The notes: generated by a model not told the origin, from the sequence alone. Shown: positions 9,232-17,747, counted from the first letter of the stretch. The stretch: DNA of 64,000 nucleotides from G020354785 sp964521285 (GCA_964521285.1 CAZFQS010000003.1:124001-188000); one strand, 5' to 3'. Numbers and translations: made by a program.

Positions 9232-9837
9232 TTACTCTTTGTCGTGAGATAAAGACCCGGAATTTAATTTGAAGATTTCAATAATTTTATCCGCAATTTC
9301 ATCTTCCTTCATTTCCTCTGTATACATAGTATAGGAAGCAAAGTCCCTATAATATTTCTCCCTGATTTTTAGTATATAGGTTGTTTCTTTTTGAGGTGAC
9401 AAATTTGTTAGCGGGGGTTTTCTTGATTCAGGTTTTGAATTTTTGTGTATCCTTTGAGATAATATTTCAGAATTTCTTGATAAATCTTTATAAGGCAGGA
9501 GCATTATTTTTTCTGTTGGCTGGAATTCATTTAGTATATTTATGTTCTTCTCCCTGTATTTATCAAATTCATGGGAAATTGTACCTCCACCAAGAACAAT
9601 AATAGAATGCTCATCCTGAAAATCGGATAAAATCTCATGTAATGTTTCGTTTTCAACCTTTCTGAAATATCCCCATCCTTTCCTGGTAACTATATCCTGT
9701 ATTGAACCGTATCTTTCGGTAAGAATGTCATCCAGATCAACATAATTTATTCCCAGCTTTTTTGACAGATATAATCCGACATTTGTTTTCCCTACGTTTC
9801 TTGGCCCAAACAATACAATTTTTATGTTTTTCTTCAT
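9232..9837 (-). CDS. aroK: Shikimate kinase
   Basis: This enzyme phosphorylates shikimate at the 3-hydroxyl with ATP in aromatic amino acid synthesis. The P-loop is GPRNVGKT near residue 11. The shikimate-binding Asp (VDLDD), the FRKVENE segment, the GGGT strand and an arginine lid near residues 120-140 (QRIHKNSKPESRKPPL) follow in the family order. At 201 residues it is slightly longer than typical AroK because of the insertion around the lid and a C-terminal extension. It is a single gene on the minus strand, convergent with the TolC-like gene. Confidence 0.85.
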   Translation of the reverse strand: MKKNIKIVLFGPRNVGKTNVGLYLSKKLGINYVDLDDILTERYGSIQDIVTRKGWGYFRKVENETLHEILSDFQDEHSIIVLGGGTISHEFDKYREKNINILNEFQPTEKIMLLPYKDLSRNSEILSQRIHKNSKPESRKPPLTNLSPQKETTYILKIREKYYRDFASYTMYTEEMKEDEIADKIIEIFKLNSGSLSHDKE

Positions 9838-10201
9838 TCTTAATCACAGTTTAACTTACAATTTACCAACAAGTTATATTATTCCTTTTCCGGTTAATAC
9901 TTGTTCTTCAAATTTTTGTACTTATTAATACGCAAAGCCCTAGCTAAAAGTTTAGTTTCCCTGGCATCCTTTATGTTCATATTTGATAAATCTACTAAAG
10001 CAGTTTGTTAAGTTACTTTATTATGGGTTGAGCTTTTATAAAACTTACTAAACCTATACCAATCCAACTCCTTGCAGGCTTATTTTACAATTATTGTGCC
10101 GAAAATAAATAAAACCCGAAAAGGCTGCAAACATATAAACAAATAACAATAAAAAAAAGTTTTGATTTTTGTATCTGGAAATTTTGAGTATTTCCTAAAT
10201 G
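9838..10201. other. 364-bp gap with no convincing gene
   Basis: A+T-rich DNA between shikimate kinase and the GIY-YIG gene. The only short frame worth recording is a minus-strand 28-codon frame at 9894-9980 that encodes a lysine- and arginine-rich peptide ending NKYKNLKNKY; it has no recognisable family. No tRNA, terminator or riboswitch was seen. Confidence 0.4.
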
Positions 10202-10239
10202 GTAACCCTTCCGGCTTGTCAGTCGGGATGTTCTGATCC
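10202..10239 (-). repeat. Diverged copy of the tRNA-associated palindrome unit, overlapping the GIY-YIG stop
   Basis: These 38 bases match 10616-10653, inside the tRNA-derived repeat, at 31 of 38 positions, counted by eye. The copy contains the stop codon (10219-10221) and the last codons of the GIY-YIG gene. One arm of the palindrome (AGTCGGGA on the plus strand) is intact; the other has changed. Confidence 0.8.
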
Positions 10240-10482
10240 TGTTATTAATTTCTCAATTTGGTTTCGGCTTTTCCAGGCTTTTACTTCTCGTTCGCGCCTG
10301 TATGCAGCTGATTTTGTCTGATAGACTTCAGAATAGGCCACTTGCCAGTCACTAACAACACCTGTATAGCCCTTATGATTAGTGTTATGTATTCTGACTC
10401 TTTCTTCAAGATTATTAGTATGGCCAATATAATAACGGTCAAGTTTAGTTGAGTATAGTATATAGAAATAATATTTTTTCAT
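10219..10482 (-). CDS. GIY-YIG family endonuclease, small single-domain
   Basis: The protein is a single GIY-YIG nuclease domain of the UvrC/YhbQ type: YILYS and YYIGHT form the two signature strands, LEERVRIHN carries the catalytic arginine, and RREREVKAW with KSRNQIEKLI supplies the glutamate helix and the last helix. I place the start at ATG 10482 (MKKYYFYILYS). The frame stays open to ATG 10518, which would add 12 residues encoded by the upstream terminator hairpin. The last residues, SEHPD, are encoded by a sequence homologous to the neighbouring tRNA-derived repeat. Small GIY-YIG genes beside tRNAs with this ending recur in Bacteroidota, as I recall. Whether it is mobile or domesticated is unknown. 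Confidence 0.8.
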   Translation of the reverse strand: MKKYYFYILYSTKLDRYYIGHTNNLEERVRIHNTNHKGYTGVVSDWQVAYSEVYQTKSAAYRREREVKAWKSRNQIEKLITGSEHPD

Positions 10483-10483
10483 A

Positions 10484-10512
10484 ATAAAAAAGGTTGTCTC
10501 TTTCGACAACCT
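10484..10512 (-). terminator. Intrinsic terminator of the tRNA-Val transcript
   Basis: Read on the minus strand, an 8-bp stem AGGTTGTC/GACAACCT with a 6-base loop is followed directly by seven T residues. It begins 11 bases after the tRNA 3' end. The T-tract ends 1-2 bases before the preferred start codon of the GIY-YIG gene. Confidence 0.88.
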
Positions 10513-10523
10513 CCCCATTTTTG

Positions 10524-10598
10524 TGGGCGTTGCTAGATTCGAACTAGCGACCCCCTGCTTGTAAGGCAGGTGCTCTGAACCAACTGAGCTAAACGCCC
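10524..10598 (-). tRNA. tRNA-Val (anticodon TAC)
   Basis: The minus strand folds into a full cloverleaf of 75 bases. The acceptor stem GGGCGTT pairs with AACGCCC, with discriminator A. The D arm is GCTC/GAGC. The anticodon stem CCTGC/GCAGG encloses loop CTTACAA, giving anticodon TAC. The T arm is GCTAG/CTAGC with loop TTCGAAT. The 3' CCA is not encoded. It is the last of three related units in the same orientation, after two repeats of its own 5' half, and is followed by an intrinsic terminator. Confidence 0.95.
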
Positions 10599-10670
10599 TT
10601 TATTTTCTTATTTCTGCGACCCTCCCGACTTTTCAGTCGGGATGCTCTGAACCAACTGAGCTAAACGCCC
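10599..10670 (-). repeat. 72-bp tRNA-derived repeat, copy 2 (tRNA-Val 5' half plus palindrome)
   Basis: On the minus strand this unit starts with the first 28 bases of the tRNA-Val gene unchanged. In place of the anticodon arm it then has an 8-bp palindrome (TCCCGACT/AGTCGGGA, loop GAAA), followed by GGGTCGC, which again matches the tRNA variable region, and an A-rich spacer. It has no T arm and no 3' acceptor strand, so it cannot make a tRNA. Confidence 0.9.
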
Positions 10671-10742
10671 TTTATTTTCTTATTTCTGCGACCCTCCCGA
10701 CTCGTTAGTCGGGATGCTCTGAACCAACTGAGCTAAACGCCC
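10671..10742 (-). repeat. 72-bp tRNA-derived repeat, copy 1
   Basis: It is the same length as the unit at 10599-10670 and identical to it except in the four-base loop of the palindrome, which reads AACG here. Stem conservation with only loop changes suggests a recent tandem duplication or selection on the stem. Confidence 0.9.
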
Positions 10743-10769
10743 GTGAATTATAGCCTTTTAAAGCGAGGG

Positions 10770-10777
10770 CAAAGATA
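10770..10777 (-). promoter_or_regulatory. Promoter -7 box for the tRNA-Val unit
   Basis: The minus strand reads TATCTTTG, an exact TAnnTTTG box, 27 bases before the first tRNA-derived repeat and downstream of the folC stop. No clear -33 TTG was found at the usual distance. If used, the transcript begins before both repeats. Confidence 0.55.
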
Positions 10778-10805
10778 GAGGATTTTTTTTAATGAATGAA
10801 AAATA

Positions 10806-12110
10806 CTAGGCTTTTTCTAACATTAAAAAATCGGCTACAACGTATGTGCTCCCTCCAATAAAAATCATATCATCTTTATCTGCCGATGATATCGCAGTCC
10901 TGTATGCTTTCTCCACCGATGCGTAAGACTTCCCCTTTAAATTAAATGCTTTTGATTTCTCCAGAACAATAGCCTCGTCGAGGCCCCTCGGAACATCAGG
11001 CCTCGTAAAATAGTAAGTTGCTTTTTCAGGAAAGATCTCAAGAAAATCTTCTATATTTTTTTCCTTTACAAAGCCTATTATTAAATGCAAATTTTTGTAT
11101 TGTGTATTCTTAATCTGTGAAATGACTGATTTAAATCCTTCCAGGTTATGGGCCGTATCGCAAATAATCCGTGGTTCTCTTTTTATCAGCTGCCACCTGC
11201 CGTAAAAACCTGTATTTGTAATTACTTTTTTTAATCCGTGGTAAATATCAATATTAGCAATTTCAAATCCGTTGTCTTTTAAAAAATCAATACAGGCCAG
11301 TGCCGTTATAATATTTTTTTTCTGGTATATTCCTAAAAGATCAGTTTTAAGGTTTGGATAATAAATCTGATTTTCTTTCTCTATATTAAATACCTGCATT
11401 TCATGAGCAGGCAATAAACTACCACCGGCAGAATATTTCTTATCTGCAAAACATAAAGGTGACGATTGTTGTTCTGTAATTTTTATAAAAATATTGTCTG
11501 TTTGGGAGTCTGATTCCCCAATAATAACAGGCACAGATTTTTTTATTATTCCAGCCTTTTCATGAGCTATTTCATCAAGCGTATTACCCAGGAATTCCAT
11601 ATGATCATGCCCTATATTTGTTATTACGGAAAGTATCGGATTTATAATATTTGTTGAATCGAGTCTCCCGCCCAATCCTACCTCAATAATTGCTATATCC
11701 ACCTTCTTATATGCAAAATATTCAAATGCCAGAAAGACTGACATCTCAAAGAATGAGGACTGAATATTTTCAAAGAAAGTAATATGTTTTTTTACAAATT
11801 TGATAACATAATCCTCAGATATTAATTCGCTGTTTACTTTTATTCTTTCCCGAAAATCAATTAAATGGGGCGAAGTATATAGTCCTGTCTTATATCCTGC
11901 ATTCTGTAAAACAGACGTTAGCATATGACATACTGATCCTTTACCGTTTGTTCCGCCTACGTGAATTGTTAAGTATTTCTTATGAGGACTTTTAAAATAT
12001 CTATCAAGTCTGATAGTATTATCCAGACTTGCCTTGTAAGCTGCCTTACCCTCTCTCTGGTACATGGGTAATTTACTGTACAGATAGTCAACTGTTTCCT
12101 TATAATTCAT
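10806..12110 (-). CDS. folC: Bifunctional dihydrofolate/folylpolyglutamate synthase
   Basis: The enzyme adds glutamate to dihydropteroate and to tetrahydrofolates. At 434 residues it has the Mur ligase-like two-domain layout: the nucleotide loop GGTNGKGSVCHML near residue 52, VGLGGRLDSTN and SVITNIGHDHMEFLG in the central domain, and a C-terminal domain with RWQLIKREPRIICDTAHN near residue 305. These are standard FolC landmarks, including the DxAHN that binds the glutamate ligase site. It is on the minus strand, 45 bases downstream of a nitroreductase gene and probably co-transcribed with it. Confidence 0.93.
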   Translation of the reverse strand: MNYKETVDYLYSKLPMYQREGKAAYKASLDNTIRLDRYFKSPHKKYLTIHVGGTNGKGSVCHMLTSVLQNAGYKTGLYTSPHLIDFRERIKVNSELISEDYVIKFVKKHITFFENIQSSFFEMSVFLAFEYFAYKKVDIAIIEVGLGGRLDSTNIINPILSVITNIGHDHMEFLGNTLDEIAHEKAGIIKKSVPVIIGESDSQTDNIFIKITEQQSSPLCFADKKYSAGGSLLPAHEMQVFNIEKENQIYYPNLKTDLLGIYQKKNIITALACIDFLKDNGFEIANIDIYHGLKKVITNTGFYGRWQLIKREPRIICDTAHNLEGFKSVISQIKNTQYKNLHLIIGFVKEKNIEDFLEIFPEKATYYFTRPDVPRGLDEAIVLEKSKAFNLKGKSYASVEKAYRTAISSADKDDMIFIGGSTYVVADFLMLEKA

Positions 12111-12155
12111 GAGAAGGGAAATTTTAGATTATATTATTTCCGGCGGCAATATCTT

Positions 12156-12665
12156 TTACCACTTTTCGTAGTGTACTCTTTCCTTTTTATATCTGTCCGG
12201 AAATTCCTTATTTTCTGCCGGGTGTCCTATAGAAATTATTGAGAAGGGTTTAACGTTTTCAGGAAGTCCGAAAAGCCTATGGACACCTTTGATTCTGTTT
12301 TCCCTTGGATATATGCCGACCCATACTGCTCCCAGACCAATTCCATGAGCTGCCAGAAGGATATTCTGAGTAGCTGCAGAACAATCAACAGGCCCGTAAC
12401 CTGTATCATGCTGAAGATTTTCATCCCAGCATACCAGTATTGCAACATCTGAATCTTTCAGCATATGGGAATTTGGATGTATATTAATAATTTCATTAAT
12501 AATATTCCTGTCTCTGAATACAATAAAATGCCATGGTTGTTTATTAACAGCTGATGGAGCATACATAGCTGCCTTCAGGAGTAATTCTATCTGATCATCG
12601 GTAACTTTTTCAGCAGTATATTTCCTTATGCTTCTTCGGTTCAATATAGCTTTAATAACGTCCAT
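12156..12665 (-). CDS. Nitroreductase-family flavoprotein
   Basis: This 169-residue protein has the FMN-binding layout of the nitroreductase family: an N-terminal NRRSIRKYTAEKV, the APSAVNKQPWHFIV segment near residue 36, and GLGAVWVGIYPRE with SIISIGHPAE in the second half. These enzymes use NAD(P)H and FMN to reduce nitro compounds or quinones. Its physiological substrate is unknown. The start at ATG 12665 is the normal family start. folC lies downstream. Confidence 0.88.
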   Translation of the reverse strand: MDVIKAILNRRSIRKYTAEKVTDDQIELLLKAAMYAPSAVNKQPWHFIVFRDRNIINEIINIHPNSHMLKDSDVAILVCWDENLQHDTGYGPVDCSAATQNILLAAHGIGLGAVWVGIYPRENRIKGVHRLFGLPENVKPFSIISIGHPAENKEFPDRYKKERVHYEKW

Positions 12666-12818
12666 GTTCAGCTACTTTTAAATTTATTTTAGTTAATAAT
12701 TAATAATGGTTCCCGGTAAAATAGATATTCTTACTTCAAAAAAATTACCTATTGCAAAACTGAACAAATATAAAATAATAAAAATTATTAATTTTAAAGC
12801 TGTACTAATTTAATTAAT

Positions 12819-14144
12819 TTGAAAGACAAGAAGATATTTATTCTGGATACAAATGTTTTACTTCATGATTACAAGAGTATATATACTTTTGAGAATAACG
12901 ATGTAGTAATACCAATAACTGTTCTTGAAGAACTTGATAAATTTAAAAGAGGTAACGATATATTAAATTTTCATGCCCGGGAATTTACGCGTGAGCTGGA
13001 TAAACTGTCGGGTGATGGCTTATTCCGTGAAGGTGTTTCACTTGGCAAAGGTCTCGGCAGATTAACCATAGAAACAGGCAAGCCTTTTTCGAGTGTTATC
13101 CAGGAATCTTTTCCCGAACATTCTCCGGACCATCGTATACTTGCCATTACTGAACATATTCAAAAGAACAGCAATGGTAAAACTGTCATCCTGATAACCA
13201 AGGATATAAATCTGCGAATGAAAGCCAAATCTATTGGTATCATGTCACAGGATTATGAAAGTGATAAAATCAGCAGTATTGCTGACATATACAAAAATGT
13301 TAGTGTGGTTGAAAATATTGACAATAAAATAATCTCAGAGCTTTATGAGACTTCAGAGGGCATACCGTTTGAGAACTTTAATATTGAACTGGTACCTATA
13401 CCTAATCAATATTTTATCCTTAAAAGCAATTCCTCAAGTGCACTGGTACATTTTAATCCTGCTGACAATACAATGAGCAGGGTACTAAAACAAAGAACAT
13501 ATGGCATTGATCCCAGAAATGCGGAACAGACATTTGCCCTTGATGCCCTTCTTCGGGACGATGTATTACTGGTCTCCTTAACCGGGAAAGCAGGGACAGG
13601 AAAAACCCTTCTTGCCCTTGCTGCAGCAATACATCAACGACAAAAGTTTACACAGATATTTTTGGCAAGACCTATTATGCCTTTAGCAAACAGAGATATT
13701 GGCTTTCTTCCGGGAAGTGTAAATGAAAAGATTGGACCTTTCATGCAACCTCTTTTTGATAATCTTGCAGTTATAAAGAACAAATTTAACCAGACCAGTA
13801 AAGAGTATCAGAAAATTGAGGAAATGCAAAAAGATGAAAAACTGATAATTACACCCCTGGCCTATATCAGGGGTCGAAGTCTTTCAAGAATATATTTTAT
13901 AGTTGACGAAGCCCAGAACCTTACTCCACATGAAATAAAAACAATAATTACAAGGGCAGGTGAAGGAACAAAAATGATATTCACAGGAGATATTGAACAG
14001 ATTGATTCTCCTTACCTGGATGATAAATCTAACGGGCTAAGCTATCTTACCGATAAGATGAAAGGCCAGAATATCTTTGCACACGTTCACCTGATAAAAG
14101 GTGAAAGAAGTTATTTGGCAGATCTTGCCAGTAATCTCCTATAA
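12819..14144 (+). CDS. PIN-PhoH fusion ATPase/ribonuclease
   Basis: An N-terminal PIN nuclease domain (residues 1-145; FILDTNVLLHDY, LEELDKFK, and ITKDINLRMKA with the acidic residues of the active site) is joined to a PhoH helicase-like ATPase (from about residue 230; Walker A GKAGTGKT, Walker B FIVDEAQN, then MIFTGDIEQID). Such PhoH2-type proteins unwind and cleave RNA and are sometimes the toxin half of an antitoxin pair, but no antitoxin-like gene precedes it here. The start is TTG 12819, seven residues before the first PIN strand. At 441 residues the length is normal for the family. Confidence 0.9.
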   Translation: MKDKKIFILDTNVLLHDYKSIYTFENNDVVIPITVLEELDKFKRGNDILNFHAREFTRELDKLSGDGLFREGVSLGKGLGRLTIETGKPFSSVIQESFPEHSPDHRILAITEHIQKNSNGKTVILITKDINLRMKAKSIGIMSQDYESDKISSIADIYKNVSVVENIDNKIISELYETSEGIPFENFNIELVPIPNQYFILKSNSSSALVHFNPADNTMSRVLKQRTYGIDPRNAEQTFALDALLRDDVLLVSLTGKAGTGKTLLALAAAIHQRQKFTQIFLARPIMPLANRDIGFLPGSVNEKIGPFMQPLFDNLAVIKNKFNQTSKEYQKIEEMQKDEKLIITPLAYIRGRSLSRIYFIVDEAQNLTPHEIKTIITRAGEGTKMIFTGDIEQIDSPYLDDKSNGLSYLTDKMKGQNIFAHVHLIKGERSYLADLASNLL

Positions 14145-14186
14145 ATTTATTTAATTTGTAAAAAGTTTAACCCAATATCCGGATCT

Positions 14187-14705
14187 ATGAAAAAAAGAAA
14201 AACTTTACACATAGTAAGACATGCCAAATCAAGTTGGGATTATGATAATATTTCAGATATTGACAGACCTTTAAAACTTAAAGGAATTCAAAGCGCATAT
14301 GAAATGGCAAGACGAATTAAAATCAGGAATGCCCTGCCTGAATTAATTATTACAAGCTCGGCGAACAGGGCCATACATACTGCCATAATCTTTGCCCGTG
14401 TGTTTGAATTTCCGCCAAGCAAAATAATTATTGAAGAAAATCTTTATGCAACCGAAGAAAAATTTATAACAGAACTGATTAAGAAGACAGATAATTCTAT
14501 CTCATCACTTATGATATTCGGACATAATCCGGAACTTACAAATTTTGCTAACATATTTGTTAAAAATACAATAGAAAACATAAGCACTGCAGGTATTGTA
14601 TCACTTGTTTTTGATATCGAGAAGTGGAAGGATATAAGCAAAAAAAAGTTAGTTTCAGAACAATTTGATTTCCCCAAAAAAAATTTACAGGTAGAATCAT
14701 TGTAA
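14187..14705 (+). CDS. SixA-like histidine phosphatase
   Basis: The RHG-type motif HIVRHAKSSWDY at residues 8-19 gives the catalytic histidine, and FGHNPELT near residue 112 the second histidine of the phosphoglycerate mutase-like superfamily. The short length (172 residues) and the sequence around the motif fit SixA, which dephosphorylates histidine phosphotransfer proteins. It lies 42 bases after the PIN-PhoH gene and 58 bases before polyphosphate kinase. The SixA-Ppk pairing suggests a shared role in phosphate handling, which is inference. Confidence 0.85.
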   Translation: MKKRKTLHIVRHAKSSWDYDNISDIDRPLKLKGIQSAYEMARRIKIRNALPELIITSSANRAIHTAIIFARVFEFPPSKIIIEENLYATEEKFITELIKKTDNSISSLMIFGHNPELTNFANIFVKNTIENISTAGIVSLVFDIEKWKDISKKKLVSEQFDFPKKNLQVESL

Positions 14706-14763
14706 GCTTTTAACTTTAATTATTAAGTACTTATACTCCATTATCCGGATTAAAGGTGACTCT

Positions 14764-16824
14764 ATGCGAAAACAAAATAAAATCATAAACAGGGAATTAA
14801 GCTGGTTATCCTTCAATGAACGGGTATTACAGGAAGCCCAGGATAAGAATGTGCCTTTAATTGAAAGGATAAGATTTCTGGGGATTTTCTCAAATAATAT
14901 GGATGAATTTTTCAAGGTAAGGGTTGCTACTATTAAACGTATGATTGACATGCAGATAGGTTCAAAAGCAGTTGAGGGTGAAAAGCCAAAACAGCTAATG
15001 AATATGATTCAGAATAAGGTCATCAGGCTTCAGCATAAATTTGAATATACATATCATCATATTCTTGGAGAACTTGAACGGAAGGATATTTTTATAATCA
15101 ATGAAAAGGAACTTAACCAGAAGCAAGCAATATTTGTGCAAAAATATTTCAAGGATAAGGTTATGTCATTTCTCTCTCCTATAATGTTACATAATGTAAA
15201 TAAATTTCCTGACCTTAAAGATAAATCTATTTATCTGGCCACAAAACTTACAAGTACTGAACCTGCCATTGAAACAGAATATGCTTTAATTGAAGTACCA
15301 ACTGATATTCTGCCGAGATTTATTACGCTCCCTTCTGAAAATCACAGAAAGTTTCTTATACTTCTTGAAGATATCATAAGGTATTCTCTCAAGGATTTAT
15401 TTGCAATTCTGTATTTCGATACATTTAACGCATGGATAATTAAACTAACCAGGGATGCAGAACTTGATATGGATAATGATGTATCAAAAAGCTTCCTGGA
15501 ACGTATCTCACAAGGGGTCAGTGGCAGAAAAACAGGACAGCCCGTAAGGTTTGTGTTTGATAACTGTATTGCCAGAGATCTGATGGAGATTATTATTCAA
15601 AAGCTTGACCTGGAAGAGGATAACAACCTGATACCAGGGGGACGATATCATAATTTCAAAGATTTTATGAATTTTCCTCAGATTGGAGGAAAACAACTGG
15701 CATATAAGAAAGATGTACCTTTAGGCCATAAACTTATTGAGAATCAGAAAAGTATCTTTGCAGTGATGGCTGAAAAAGATTTTATGCTTCATGTCCCTTA
15801 CCATGACTTTAACATCTTTGTCAGCATGCTTCAGGAGGCATCAATCGATCCCAAAGTAAAGGAAATATCGCTTACTGTTTACAGGGTAGCACGGAATTCT
15901 AAGGTTATGAATGCGTTAATGACAGCAGCAAGGAATAGAAAAACAGTTAATGTAATAATTGAATTGCAGGCCAGGTTTGACGAAGAAGCAAATATATACT
16001 GGTCACGAAAACTTGAAGAATCCGGAGTGAATGTTTATTTTGGCATACCAGGTCTTAAAGTGCATTGTAAACTGGTTTACATTGCAAGGAAAGAAAACAA
16101 AAAAACAATAGCCTATTCCTGTGTAAGCTCAGGTAACTGGCATGAGGGTACTGCACAGGTATATTCCGATTTAATACTGTTTACTACTGATAAACAAATA
16201 ACCAGTGAAGTGAATAAAGTGTTTGACTTTTTTGCCAATACTTATAAAAACTATACATACAGGCATTTAATAGCTTCACCCCTGTATATGCGTAAAAAAA
16301 TGTATACCTTAATTGATAATGAAATAAAAAACGCAAAAGCTGGTAAAGAGGCTTATATCGTACTTAAATTTAACAGCCTTGTTGATAAAGAAATAATCTA
16401 CAAACTTTACCAGGCAAATAATGCCGGTGTTAAAATAACCTTAATCATAAGAGGTATTTGCTCTCTTATTCCTGGTATTCCAGGGATGAGTGAGAACATT
16501 AAAGCAATCAGCATAGTTGATAAATATCTTGAACATTCAAGAATTATTATCTTCTGTAATGGAGGGGATGAATTATATTATATTTCCTCTGCAGACTGGA
16601 TGACCAGGAATCTGGACAGAAGAATTGAAATAACCTGCCCTATTTATGACAAGGATATTCAACAGGAGCTTAAAGATATGATCAACATCCAGCTTAAAGA
16701 TAATGTAAAGTCGAGAATAATAAATGAAAAACAAGATAATCCCTATTTAAAATTAAATTCTAAAAGGAAGCTGCGATCACAGGTTGCATTATATAAGTAT
16801 TATCAGAATAAATTGAAAAGCTAA
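14764..16824 (+). CDS. ppk1: Polyphosphate kinase 1
   Basis: PPK1 makes long-chain polyphosphate from ATP. The 686-residue protein has the four-domain order of the family: an N-terminal domain with NRELSWLSFNERVLQEAQD, a head domain, and two phospholipase D-like C-terminal domains. The autophosphorylated histidine lies in VHCKLVYIAR, and the second-domain motifs are SSGNWHEGTA and YYISSADWMTRNLDRRIE. ATG 14764 gives the standard N-terminus. The gene follows a SixA-like phosphatase and ends just before a short tandem-repeat tract. Confidence 0.95.
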   Translation: MRKQNKIINRELSWLSFNERVLQEAQDKNVPLIERIRFLGIFSNNMDEFFKVRVATIKRMIDMQIGSKAVEGEKPKQLMNMIQNKVIRLQHKFEYTYHHILGELERKDIFIINEKELNQKQAIFVQKYFKDKVMSFLSPIMLHNVNKFPDLKDKSIYLATKLTSTEPAIETEYALIEVPTDILPRFITLPSENHRKFLILLEDIIRYSLKDLFAILYFDTFNAWIIKLTRDAELDMDNDVSKSFLERISQGVSGRKTGQPVRFVFDNCIARDLMEIIIQKLDLEEDNNLIPGGRYHNFKDFMNFPQIGGKQLAYKKDVPLGHKLIENQKSIFAVMAEKDFMLHVPYHDFNIFVSMLQEASIDPKVKEISLTVYRVARNSKVMNALMTAARNRKTVNVIIELQARFDEEANIYWSRKLEESGVNVYFGIPGLKVHCKLVYIARKENKKTIAYSCVSSGNWHEGTAQVYSDLILFTTDKQITSEVNKVFDFFANTYKNYTYRHLIASPLYMRKKMYTLIDNEIKNAKAGKEAYIVLKFNSLVDKEIIYKLYQANNAGVKITLIIRGICSLIPGIPGMSENIKAISIVDKYLEHSRIIIFCNGGDELYYISSADWMTRNLDRRIEITCPIYDKDIQQELKDMINIQLKDNVKSRIINEKQDNPYLKLNSKRKLRSQVALYKYYQNKLKS

Positions 16825-16825
16825 T

Positions 16826-16881
16826 CTATTGTTCTATTGCTATATTGTTCTATTGCTCCATTGTTCTATTGTTGAATTGCT
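16826..16881. repeat. Imperfect 16-bp tandem repeat after ppk1
   Basis: Three tandem units share the core TGTTCTATTG and differ at their ends, in the 3' flank of ppk1. A related tract lies at 41973-42020 after the thioredoxin gene. No T-tract hairpin is visible. Unknown function; possibly slippage-prone intergenic DNA. Confidence 0.6.
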
Positions 16882-16952
16882 AATCCGGCCGGTATCGGAG
16901 ATAAATAACAAATTATTTCTATTTTTACCACTTCTATTGAATTTTTTATAAA

Positions 16953-17747
16953 ATGGACTATAAAGAAATATGTGAACATACAAGAGAGATTGCGGCAAAG
17001 GTGGGTAAATATATCATAGAAAAACAGGGGAACTTTTTATACGACAGTATAGAAACCAAAGGCAAGCAAAACTTCGTAACAGAAGTTGATAAAGAGGCTG
17101 AACAAAGGTTAGCAAATAGTCTGGGGAAGATAATACCTGATTCGGGATTTATTGCTGAAGAAGGTACTATTAAAAAGAAAGGATCAAAGTATAACTGGAT
17201 TATAGATCCGCTTGATGGTACGACGAATTATATTCATAGTGCCCCTCCTGTAGCAATAAGTATAGCCCTGATGGAAAATGAGGAGCTGGTTATTGGAGTA
17301 ATTCTCGAATTGTCACTAAATGAATGTTTTTATGCCTTTAAAGGTAGTCCTTCTTACCTCAACGGGGAGGAAATAAGAGTATCTTCCGTGAATAAAGTAA
17401 AAAGTTCATTAATTGCTACAGGTTTCCCCTATCATAATTTCTCAAGACTTCAGCCGTTCATGGAAACATTAAGCTACTTTTTTAATAATTCCCATGGTGT
17501 CCGAAGGATGGGTTCGGCTGCTACTGATTTGGCATATGTTGCATGCGGGCGCTATGATGCTTTTTATGAATATAACCTTAATCCATGGGATGTGGCAGCA
17601 GGATCTTTTATTATTGAGCAGGCAGGGGGTAAAATAGCAGATTTTAAAGGCGGCAGCAACTACCTTTTTGGCAATGAAATAGTGGCAACTAACAGTAATA
17701 TATTTGAAGAATTTCTTGGAATAGTTGGTAATTTTATGAATAAATGA
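16953..17747 (+). CDS. Inositol monophosphatase-family phosphatase
   Basis: The metal-binding motifs of the family are present in order: AEEGT near residue 68, IDPLDGTTNYIH near residue 87 and NPWDVAAGSFIIEQAGG near residue 210. These enzymes hydrolyse inositol phosphates, adenosine 3',5'-bisphosphate (CysQ) or sugar phosphates with magnesium. The sequence fits the SuhB/IMPase branch, but the exact substrate is not fixed. The length (264 residues) is typical. The ATG at 16953 is the only reasonable start. An acyltransferase gene follows 38 bases downstream. Confidence 0.88.
   Translation: MDYKEICEHTREIAAKVGKYIIEKQGNFLYDSIETKGKQNFVTEVDKEAEQRLANSLGKIIPDSGFIAEEGTIKKKGSKYNWIIDPLDGTTNYIHSAPPVAISIALMENEELVIGVILELSLNECFYAFKGSPSYLNGEEIRVSSVNKVKSSLIATGFPYHNFSRLQPFMETLSYFFNNSHGVRRMGSAATDLAYVACGRYDAFYEYNLNPWDVAAGSFIIEQAGGKIADFKGGSNYLFGNEIVATNSNIFEEFLGIVGNFMNK

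Noticed and set aside
10599..10742. Two further functional tRNA genes
   Set aside because: The units lack a T arm and acceptor 3' strand, and the anticodon arm is an 8-bp palindrome with a 4-base loop, so they cannot be tRNAs.
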